Under the pieces are notes generated by a model, which worked only from the letters and a program-made list of their open reading frames with translations, was not told the origin of the DNA and made no database searches. A program made the position numbers and the translations under genes. A stretch of DNA of 11,220 bases from CAZKNJ01 sp964554185 (GTDB lineage Bacteria; 4484-113). Of this stretch, positions 1 to 6,548 are shown piece after piece. Location: NCBI GenBank assembly GCA_964554185.1, contig CAZKNJ010000055.1, positions 1 to 11,220 on the forward strand, in the 5' to 3' direction. How positions within the stretch are numbered: the first letter of the stretch is position 1; every line of letters starts with the position of its first letter.

Positions 1-105
1 GGAGTGACGCATGAGCCTGTGGGTACCGTAACAATACCCGAAGGAGTGATTGACACTGGAGGAGGAGGTGACGATGTGCTGGTGTTAAAGCGTTACGTGC
101 CGTAA
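1..105 (+). CDS. C-terminal end of an unidentified protein (5' truncated by window)
   Basis: Reading from base 1 gives 34 codons without a stop, ending at TAA 103-105. The visible tail has a Gly-Gly-Gly-Gly-Asp-Asp stretch followed by a hydrophobic and basic end (VLVLKRYVP). The beginning lies outside the window and the tail carries no motif I recognise, so no function is proposed. Support for it being coding is the open frame to the very edge and the stem-loop that begins 5 nt after the stop. It converges on rapZ. Confidence 0.5.
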   Translation, partial: GVTHEPVGTVTIPEGVIDTGGGGDDVLVLKRYVP

Positions 106-109
106 ACAA

Positions 110-138
110 GCGCAGTGGGATCAAGGCCCCCATGGCGC
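110..138 (+). terminator. Stem-loop just after the upstream gene
   Basis: GCGC (110-113) pairs with GCGC (135-138), and TGGG (116-119) pairs with CCCA (129-132). One A/G mismatch and one G-U pair lie between them, and the loop is 9 nt. It begins 5 nt past the TAA of the upstream gene, where a terminator would be expected. No T-tract follows, so it is not a textbook intrinsic terminator. A second inverted repeat, CTGGTTG/CAACCAG (138-144 / 163-169), follows immediately. Confidence 0.35.
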
Positions 139-203
139 TGGTTGGGACAAGACAGCAGCCAGCAACCAGTGGGCAGTTGCCAGCAAGATGGTCAAGGCCA
201 AGA

Positions 204-222
204 GCCGGGCTATCAGCCCGGC
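204..222 (-). terminator. Perfect 8-bp hairpin downstream of rapZ
   Basis: GCCGGGCT (204-211) and AGCCCGGC (215-222) form a perfect GC-rich 8-bp stem with a 3-nt loop. It lies 20 nt beyond the rapZ stop. Read on the minus strand, the stem is followed by TCTTGGCCTT, a weak U-bearing tail, so it most likely ends or stabilises the rapZ transcript. It could also serve the convergent gene on the left. Confidence 0.45.
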
Positions 223-242
223 CTACCCCAGTAGTCTGGGCG

Positions 243-1118
243 CTACAGCTTCCCGATGTCGCGGTGGATGGTGAGGACGCGGTGGCCGGCGGACTCCAGG
301 TGCTGCTTGAGCCAGTTGACCAGCGCGACGCTGCGGTGCTGGCCGCCGGTGCAGCCCACCGCCACCATCAGGTTGATTTTCTGAACCTGCTCAAAGCCCG
401 GCAGCGTGCCCTCAGCTATCTCCTTGATGCGCCCGGCGAACCACTGCGCCTGCCCGGAGTTCATCACGTAGTCGTAAACCGGCTGGTCGTTGCCGGTAAG
501 GGGCTTGAACTCCTCAATGTAGAACGGGTTGGGCAGGAAGCGCGAATCAAACACGAAATCCGCGTCCTGCGGCATCCCGTACTTGTAGCCGAAGGATAAG
601 AGCGTGATGCTGGTGAGGCTGATGCGGTCGCCGGCGATGAACAGCTGGCGCAGCGCCTCGGAGAGCTGGCGCGGCGTGAGGCCGGAGGTGTCTATAGTCT
701 CGCTGGCGAGTTCCTTCAGCGGCTCCAGGCGCTCGCGCTCCTGGGCGATGGCGGCCTCGTTGGACACCCCGCCCTGGGCCAGCGGATGCTGGCGGCGGTG
801 CTCCTTGAAGCGGCGGAGGATGACGCTGTCGTCGCCGTCAATGAAGATGAGGCGCAGGGAGCCGGACTTGCCCTTGAGGTCCTCCCACACCTTCTGGAAG
901 TCGTCAAACAGCGCGCCGGAGCGGATGTCGCAGACGAAGGCCACGCCCGGCGGGTTGACACCCGACTGCGCCAGCAGCTTCAGGAAGGTCTCGATAATCT
1001 GCGGGGGGATGTTGTCCACGCAGAAGTAGCCCATATCCTCAAAGCAGCGCAGCGCCGTGGACTTGCCCGCACCGCTCATGCCGGAGATGATGACCACGCG
1101 CTCTGGGTATTCGGTCAC
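243..1118 (-). CDS. rapZ: RapZ/YvcJ family nucleotide-binding protein
   Basis: This encodes a 291-residue cytosolic P-loop protein, the usual length for the family. Visible motifs are a Walker A loop GMSGAGKS at 13-20, the DIRS motif near 64-67, the hydrophobic strand LIFIDG near 90-95 followed by RRQHPL, the block SFGYKYGMPQDAD around 175-187, DSRFLPNPFY at 191-200, and the C-terminal GCTGGQHRSV at 255-264. In E. coli RapZ guides RNase E to the GlmZ sRNA and so controls amino-sugar synthesis. In Bacillus YvcJ is a GTP/ATP-binding protein of less certain role, so the exact job here is inferred. The start is GTG at 1116-1118: an in-frame TAA lies only four codons upstream and no Shine-Dalgarno is visible. 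In many Gram-positives this gene sits with yvcK and whiA; here it is a lone unit divergent from the PLP-enzyme gene. Confidence 0.93.
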   Translation of the reverse strand: MTEYPERVVIISGMSGAGKSTALRCFEDMGYFCVDNIPPQIIETFLKLLAQSGVNPPGVAFVCDIRSGALFDDFQKVWEDLKGKSGSLRLIFIDGDDSVILRRFKEHRRQHPLAQGGVSNEAAIAQERERLEPLKELASETIDTSGLTPRQLSEALRQLFIAGDRISLTSITLLSFGYKYGMPQDADFVFDSRFLPNPFYIEEFKPLTGNDQPVYDYVMNSGQAQWFAGRIKEIAEGTLPGFEQVQKINLMVAVGCTGGQHRSVALVNWLKQHLESAGHRVLTIHRDIGKL

Positions 1119-1126
1119 TGCGCTGG

Positions 1127-1135
1127 ATTATAACA
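1127..1135 (-). promoter_or_regulatory. Extended -10 promoter of rapZ, possibly leaderless
   Basis: The minus strand reads TGTTATAAT, a perfect extended -10 (TG-N-TATAAT). Only 8 nt separate it from the GTG start of rapZ, so transcription would begin at or within a base or two of the start codon. No good -35 hexamer is found 17 nt upstream, as expected for an extended -10 promoter. Confidence 0.6.
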
Positions 1136-1141
1136 CCGGAA

Positions 1142-1169
1142 TTGCGGGCGGGGGCGCGGCTGGTATAAT
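1142..1169 (+). promoter_or_regulatory. Extended -10 promoter of the PLP-enzyme gene
   Basis: TGGTATAAT at 1161-1169 is a perfect extended -10. A weak -35 (TTGCGG, 1142-1147) lies 16 nt before the TATAAT hexamer. The predicted start of transcription is near 1176, which leaves a leader of about 165 nt before the ATG at 1342. It stands back to back with the rapZ promoter, the two -10 boxes being about 31 nt apart. Confidence 0.6.
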
Positions 1170-1183
1170 TGCGCTGCTTCGTT

Positions 1184-1351
1184 ATGAACGTGCGGTTAAC
1201 CCAGCAACCACGCCGGAGCGGTGCTCCCACCGCCGGCGCCGCCGCGGATGACGCCTGCTGCTGTAGGCCGGGCAGCCGCCGACGGCGATGCTGCCCCGCC
1301 AGCGAAATCCATAACCGCCGATTCCACCAGGAGGGCCCGCCATGGCTTTGA
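1184..1351 (+). CDS. Candidate cysteine-rich leader ORF (55 codons)
   Basis: The first ATG after the predicted transcription start opens a 55-codon frame, about 8 nt into the RNA. It crosses the whole leader and stops at TGA 1349-1351, so it overlaps the ATG (1342) of the PLP-enzyme gene out of frame. It holds three consecutive Cys codons (1256-1264, residues 25-27) and two more (residues 36-37) inside an Arg/Pro-rich sequence. Cysteine runs in leader peptides of sulfur genes are known from mycobacteria, where polycysteine short ORFs sense cysteine supply. Against it, there is no homology I recognise, no Shine-Dalgarno, and open frames of this size arise by chance in GC-rich DNA. Confidence 0.25.
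   Translation: MNVRLTQQPRRSGAPTAGAAADDACCCRPGSRRRRCCPASEIHNRRFHQEGPPWL
1211..1238 (+). promoter_or_regulatory. Leader stem-loop 1
   Basis: CGCCG (1211-1215) pairs with CGGCG (1234-1238), and GCGGTG (1218-1223) pairs with CACCGC (1228-1233). A 2-nt GA bulge separates the two helices. The result is an 11-bp GC-rich stem with a CTCC loop. The loop is complementary to GGAG within the ribosome-binding site at 1329-1334, but whether they contact each other is speculation. Confidence 0.4.
1270..1296 (+). promoter_or_regulatory. Leader stem-loop 2, just after the cysteine codons
   Basis: GGGCAGC (1270-1276) pairs with GCTGCCC (1290-1296). Inside it CGCC (1277-1280) pairs with GGCG (1284-1287), leaving an AT bulge and a 3-nt loop: 11 bp in all. 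It begins 5 nt after the triple Cys codons, so a ribosome paused there would cover its base. No T-tract follows, so simple intrinsic termination is unlikely. A Rho-linked or translational effect would fit better. Confidence 0.4.
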
Positions 1352-2511
1352 CCATTCCCGAAGGACAGGTGTATCTGGACAACGCGTCAACCACTTTCCC
1401 CAAGCCGCCGCAGGTGGAGGAGGCGGTGGCCAAAGCCGTGCGCACCGTCGGCTTGACTACCGGACGGGGCACCTACTTCTGCGAGATCAACCCGGACGAC
1501 ATCATGGTGAATGTCCGGCGCAAGCTCGCGAAGCTGTTCAACGCCGACAATCCTAAGCGGGTCGTCTTCACCTACAGCGCCACCGACAGCATCAACACGG
1601 TGTTCTTCGGGCTGCTGGAGGAGGGCGACCATGTGCTGGTCTCGCCGTTGGAGCACCATGCGGTGTCGCGCGCGCTGCACCACTTGCGGGAATGGCGGGG
1701 GGTGGAGTTCAGCGTACTGCCGGCGGATGGGAACGGCTGCATCATCCCCGAACGCATCAGCGAGGCGGTGCGGCCGCACACGCGGCTGGCCTGCATTTCG
1801 CACATCTCCAATGTGGGCGGCACGGTGCAGCCAATGAAGGACATCGGGGCGGAGATGAAGCGGTTGAAGGTTCCCGTGATGATTGACGCGTCGCAGTCCG
1901 CCGGCTGCCATGAGGTTAATGTGAAAAAGATGAACCTGGACATCGTGGCGGCGCCGGGACACAAGTCGCTGCTGGGACTGCCGGGCAGCGGCGTGTTGTA
2001 CTTAAGCGAGCAGTTCAATCCCCGCCCCCTCCGGGTGGGCGGCACCGGCTCGCACAGCGAGATGTACACGCTGCCGCCGGAGTTGCCGACCTTCTACGAG
2101 TCGGGGACGCCGAACGTGTTGGGCGTGATTGCGCTGGACGCCGCGCTGGACTACATCGCGGGCGAGACGGTGGCGAAGATTGAGCAGTGCTGCCACCGGC
2201 TGAGCGCGCGGATGCTGGACGGGCTGGCGCAGCGGCCGCGGGTGAGCATCGTGGGGCCGACGGACGCCAAGCTGCGCGCGCCGGTGATTTCGTTCAACCT
2301 TGAGGGAATGACGCCGAAGCAAGCATCCAAGCTGCTGGCGGAGAAATACCACATCGCCAACCGCGGCGGATTGCACTGCGCGCCGATGGCGCACGAGTTC
2401 TTCGGCTCGGACAAGCTGGGCGGGGCCGTGCGCGTGTCGCCGGGCTACCTCACGCCGGAGTGGGAAGTGGATTACTTCTTCTCGGCGCTGGACGAGATAC
2501 TCGCGTCCTGA
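1342..2511 (+). CDS. Cysteine desulfurase-family PLP enzyme (aminotransferase class V)
   Basis: This is a 389-residue fold-type I PLP enzyme. The N-terminus has the substrate-site motif YLDNASTTFPKP (11-22). EHHA at 104-107 holds the His that stacks on the cofactor, and IDASQSAG (181-188) provides the pyridine-nitrogen Asp182. GHKSLLGLPGSG (206-217) carries the Schiff-base lysine K208. RGGLHCAPMAH (341-351) carries Cys346 in the place of the persulfide-forming cysteine of the SufS/CsdB-like group. The probable reaction is release of sulfur from cysteine, giving alanine and an enzyme persulfide; the exact substrate and acceptor are not shown by the sequence. The start is clear: AGGAGG at 1329-1334 lies 7 nt before the ATG. 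No SufU/IscU scaffold gene is adjacent. It ends 11 nt from the convergent malic enzyme gene. Confidence 0.88.
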   Translation: MALTIPEGQVYLDNASTTFPKPPQVEEAVAKAVRTVGLTTGRGTYFCEINPDDIMVNVRRKLAKLFNADNPKRVVFTYSATDSINTVFFGLLEEGDHVLVSPLEHHAVSRALHHLREWRGVEFSVLPADGNGCIIPERISEAVRPHTRLACISHISNVGGTVQPMKDIGAEMKRLKVPVMIDASQSAGCHEVNVKKMNLDIVAAPGHKSLLGLPGSGVLYLSEQFNPRPLRVGGTGSHSEMYTLPPELPTFYESGTPNVLGVIALDAALDYIAGETVAKIEQCCHRLSARMLDGLAQRPRVSIVGPTDAKLRAPVISFNLEGMTPKQASKLLAEKYHIANRGGLHCAPMAHEFFGSDKLGGAVRVSPGYLTPEWEVDYFFSALDEILAS

Positions 2512-2522
2512 CCGCCCGGCCG

Positions 2523-3959
<1,437 letters not shown>

Positions 3960-3965
3960 AGTAAA

Positions 3966-3970
3966 CCTCC
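3966..3970 (-). promoter_or_regulatory. Ribosome-binding site that fixes the malic enzyme start
   Basis: GGAGG on the minus strand lies 6 nt before the GTG at 3959. The nearest ATG (3950) would be 15 nt away, too far for normal initiation, so GTG is preferred. Confidence 0.65.
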
Positions 3971-3990
3971 AGTAAGTAGGCTGAACGGGA

Positions 3991-4019
3991 ATTATATCGT
4001 TTATTGTGAACAGAGTCAC
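3991..4019 (-). promoter_or_regulatory. Promoter of the malic enzyme gene
   Basis: A perfect TATAAT lies at 3991-3996 on the minus strand. A 4/6 match to the -35 consensus (GTGACT, 4014-4019) is 17 nt upstream. The predicted transcription start is near 3984, giving a leader of about 25 nt that includes the GGAGG. Confidence 0.6.
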
Positions 4020-4038
4020 TAACTTCTAAGCGTGCAAT

Positions 4039-4056
4039 TGCTCAATCCATTGAGCA
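4039..4056. promoter_or_regulatory. Perfect palindrome, candidate operator
   Basis: TGCTCAAT-CC-ATTGAGCA is an exact 8-bp inverted repeat with a 2-bp spacer. It lies in the divergent gap between the malic enzyme gene and the TPR-folD unit. A 2-nt loop is too tight for a good RNA hairpin, so a binding site for a dimeric regulator is the likelier reading. It is centred about 64 nt upstream of the predicted malic enzyme transcript start and about 85 nt upstream of the predicted TPR-folD start. Which regulator would bind is unknown. Confidence 0.45.
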
Positions 4057-4117
4057 CATATGTCTCAAGAGGCGCCGAGTTGGTGTCCAGCGCTTTTCTG
4101 CCGCGGCTGCGCATTCG

Positions 4118-4126
4118 TGTTATATT
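4118..4126 (+). promoter_or_regulatory. Probable extended -10 for the exported protein-folD unit
   Basis: TGTTATATT is an extended -10 with five of six hexamer matches, placed 13 nt before the ATG at 4140. An alternative -10, CATAAT (4128-4133), lies only 6 nt before that ATG. Either would give an RNA with a very short or absent leader. No convincing -35 is seen. Confidence 0.4.
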
Positions 4127-4139
4127 ACATAATCTACCT

Positions 4140-5654
4140 ATGGACGCAGACACATCACGAATGGTGTATTCGCTTCTAAAGAGTTGGCGCGCCTCAGCCC
4201 TTTCTTGCGCCGCTCTGCTACTTCTATCGCTCCTGCTGCCGGCCACCGCAGGCGCGGTCATGCCCGACAAGGAGCAGCCCTACCGCGACGCGCTGAAGGG
4301 TGAAAACGTGAAGATCATGGCGTTCGCGCCGGGCGATATCCCCTTCGCCGCAGCCATACTTGACATGGGCACCTACGGCGAATACCGCGTGCTAACGAAG
4401 TTCGGAAAGGAGATTCGCGTAACCGCCAAAGGCACGGTGAAGCTGGAGCAGATGGAAGACTCGCGCGTGTACTTCATCACCGGCGGCGCGCATGCGTTCG
4501 TCGTTCTGCGCGAACCCTACAAGGGGAGCAGCCTCTCGACCATCCGCATTTACGATCCGTCCAGGGAGACTGACAACCTGCTGTTGGAGTTCACCGACGT
4601 CCTCGGGCTGTACTTTGAGCCTGCGTCGGCGACTGAGATGATGCTGTGGCAGCTGGACAATGTCTTCTACAACAGCGGAATGTCCCCACACAAGTTCAAC
4701 TATTTCCTGTTGTACTACGACCCGCAAACCCAGCAGTACCACCTGGACTTCCATGTAAGGCAAATTGACTTGCCAGGAGTGGAGGAAGGGGTGGCACTGA
4801 ACAACCGGGCGGTGCAGCTCTATTTGCAGGGGGACATCCGGGGAGCGCTCGCCAAGCTGGATGATGCCGCAATTGTGGGGCAGATTCACCGCGGGCGCAT
4901 CGCCCAGAACGCGCGCTTCATCCAGCAGGAAGCGGACATGCTGCGCAACCAGCGCGGGGTATCCTCGGGTGCCACCCGGGGCTTTGACGACGCCAAGCTG
5001 GACTACCTGCTGGGCGAATACGATATGGTCATCATGACGCTGGGCGCGGGCACCAGACGAGTGCGGCAGGACCAGATGGCAACCATGGGCCTGGCGTACG
5101 CCCACAAGCGCGACTATGACGGACTGCAAAAGGCCAGCAAGCTGCTAACCGAGGCGGACTACGCTCAGTTGACCGGATACCTGGAAGAAGTGGCGCGGAT
5201 AATCTTCTACGACCGCAACCTGAGCGTCTTGCAGGTTTACCTGAAGGCGCTGGAGGCGCGCGACCCGGGCAACCCGACACTCGCGTATCTGAAGGCGGCG
5301 GTGCTGGCCGACGCGGGCAACCCGGAGCTGGCCGCACGGCTGCTTGACAACTACCTGGCGCACGCCAATCTGGAAGAACCGCGCTTGTGGGAATGCCGCG
5401 AGTTCCTGTACGAGCTTGCCTCGCTCATTGGTGACATTGAGCTGGGCGACCGCATGGAAGCGCGGCTGACCAAGGACATCAAATACAACCTGACGGCGAT
5501 AGCGCGGTACGTCAATTTCAACACCTTCTGGCGGCTGCATACCGAAGTCATCAAGGTCCCATCTCACTTCGGGACGCGCATACCGGTGCCGGAGAGCTTC
5601 AACCTGCAGGACATCGGCGACCTTGACACTATGCCCATGCCGGGGGAGGGATAG
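4140..5654 (+). CDS. Exported hypothetical protein with TPR-like helical repeats
   Basis: I do not recognise this 504-residue protein as a named family. It begins with a signal peptide: Lys/Arg in the first 17 residues, a long Leu/Ala core (about 19-33) and a likely cleavage after ATAGA (35-39). Residues about 40-215 look rich in beta strands and aromatic residues. From about 216 on it is helical, with TPR-like helix pairs such as ALNNRAVQLYLQGDIRGALAKL (split as ALNNRAVQLYL and QGDIRGALAKL) near 218-240, and others near 286-339 and 378-409. No transmembrane anchor, lipobox or catalytic motif is evident, so a periplasmic or surface scaffold role is only a guess. The start could instead be the ATG at 4161; neither has a Shine-Dalgarno. 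A still longer GTG frame from 4032 would include the promoter. It ends 2 nt before folD, whose ribosome-binding site lies in its last codons, so the two are one operon. Confidence 0.72.
   Translation: MDADTSRMVYSLLKSWRASALSCAALLLLSLLLPATAGAVMPDKEQPYRDALKGENVKIMAFAPGDIPFAAAILDMGTYGEYRVLTKFGKEIRVTAKGTVKLEQMEDSRVYFITGGAHAFVVLREPYKGSSLSTIRIYDPSRETDNLLLEFTDVLGLYFEPASATEMMLWQLDNVFYNSGMSPHKFNYFLLYYDPQTQQYHLDFHVRQIDLPGVEEGVALNNRAVQLYLQGDIRGALAKLDDAAIVGQIHRGRIAQNARFIQQEADMLRNQRGVSSGATRGFDDAKLDYLLGEYDMVIMTLGAGTRRVRQDQMATMGLAYAHKRDYDGLQKASKLLTEADYAQLTGYLEEVARIIFYDRNLSVLQVYLKALEARDPGNPTLAYLKAAVLADAGNPELAARLLDNYLAHANLEEPRLWECREFLYELASLIGDIELGDRMEARLTKDIKYNLTAIARYVNFNTFWRLHTEVIKVPSHFGTRIPVPESFNLQDIGDLDTMPMPGEG
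5645..5650 (+). promoter_or_regulatory. folD ribosome-binding site inside the upstream gene
   Basis: GGAGGG lies 6 nt before the folD GTG and is made from the Gly-Glu-Gly codons that end the exported-protein gene. This supports the GTG start and translational coupling. Confidence 0.65.
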
Positions 5655-5656
5655 CC

Positions 5657-6526
5657 GTGGGCGAGGCTACGGTGATGCGCGGCAAGCCAGTCGCGGAAAG
5701 CGTGACGGAACGGGTGAAGCAGCGCGTGGATGAGCTGCTGGCAACCGGCCACCAGCGTCCGCACCTGACCGTGATACAGGTTGGGGAAGACCCCGCGAGC
5801 ACGGTGTATGTGCGCAACAAAGTGCGCACCTGCGAGAAACTGGGCCTGGGCTCCACCTTGCACAACCGCGCGGCGGACACCCCGCAGGAAGAAGTGGTTG
5901 CGCTCATCCGCAAGCTCAACGCCAACGGCGGAGTTCACGGAATACTCGTGCAGCTTCCCCTACCCGGCCACATGGATGAGCAGGCGGTAATCGGGGAGAT
6001 TGACCCGTTGAAGGACGTGGACTGCCTTCATCCGAGCAATGTCGGGCGGCTGTGGCTGGGGAACGCGTTCGTCACGCCCTGCACGCCGCAGGGGATAATC
6101 GAGATTCTCCGCTTCCACGGCATCGCGCTGAAAGGCAAGCGCGCGGCCATCATCGGCCGCAGCAACATTGTGGGCAAGCCGCTGGCGGCGCTGATGCTGG
6201 CGGAGCACGCCACGGTTACGCTCTGCCATTCGCGCACGGTGGACTTGCCGGCGGTGGCGCGCGAAGCCGAAGTGCTGGTGGCGGCGGTCGGCAAAGCCGA
6301 GATGGTGACGGGCGAGTACATCCGCGAGGGGGCGGTGGTCATTGACGTGGGCGTGAACCGCACGCCGGTTCCCGGCGGCAAGGACAAGCTCGTGGGCGAT
6401 GTGAAGTTTGACGAAGCCGCCGCAAAGGCCTCGGCCATTACGCCGGTACCCGGCGGCGTGGGACCGATGACCATTGCGATGCTGATGAGCAATGCGCTGA
6501 AGTGTTACGAACAGCAGATCGGGTAG
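5657..6526 (+). CDS. folD: Bifunctional methylenetetrahydrofolate dehydrogenase / methenyltetrahydrofolate cyclohydrolase
   Basis: FolD oxidises 5,10-methylene-THF to methenyl-THF and hydrolyses that to 10-formyl-THF, feeding purine and formyl-methionine synthesis. The 289 residues are normal for the family. Key features are VGEDPASTVYVRNK (42-55) with Tyr51 and catalytic Lys55, QLPLPGH (99-105), the DPLKDVDCLHP segment (116-126) with the conserved Asp122 (here Cys-Leu where many FolDs have Gly-Phe/Leu), the nucleotide-binding GRSNIVGKP (167-175) and the C-terminal TPVPGGVGPMT (262-272). The start is GTG, supported by GGAGGG 6 nt upstream. It is the second gene of an operon with the exported repeat protein and converges on ftsA with a 22-nt gap. 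Its product could receive methenyl-THF made by the cyclodeaminase at the right edge. Confidence 0.96.
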   Translation: MGEATVMRGKPVAESVTERVKQRVDELLATGHQRPHLTVIQVGEDPASTVYVRNKVRTCEKLGLGSTLHNRAADTPQEEVVALIRKLNANGGVHGILVQLPLPGHMDEQAVIGEIDPLKDVDCLHPSNVGRLWLGNAFVTPCTPQGIIEILRFHGIALKGKRAAIIGRSNIVGKPLAALMLAEHATVTLCHSRTVDLPAVAREAEVLVAAVGKAEMVTGEYIREGAVVIDVGVNRTPVPGGKDKLVGDVKFDEAAAKASAITPVPGGVGPMTIAMLMSNALKCYEQQIG

Positions 6527-6532
6527 CGCCGC

Positions 6533-6547
6533 CCGCGGGAAACGCGG
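6533..6547. terminator. Short hairpin between convergent folD and ftsA
   Basis: CCGCG (6533-6537) and CGCGG (6543-6547) form a 5-bp stem with a GGAAA loop in the 22-nt convergent gap. It has no T-tract on either strand and is weak as a terminator. Confidence 0.2.
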
Positions 6548-6548
6548 C

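Noticed and set aside
1119..1341. tRNA or known riboswitch in the leader of the PLP-enzyme gene
   Set aside because: The two hairpins do not form a cloverleaf, there is no T-loop sequence, and I could not match SAM, cobalamin or other common riboswitch cores by eye.
3960..4019. Longer malic enzyme starting at ATG 4019
   Set aside because: The extra 20 codons overlap a good promoter (TATAAT with a 4/6 -35 at 17 nt) and the GGAGG, so they would not be in the mRNA.
4032..4139. Extended N-terminus of the exported protein from GTG 4032
   Set aside because: It would place 36 residues in front of a normal signal peptide and contains the palindrome and the -10 element.
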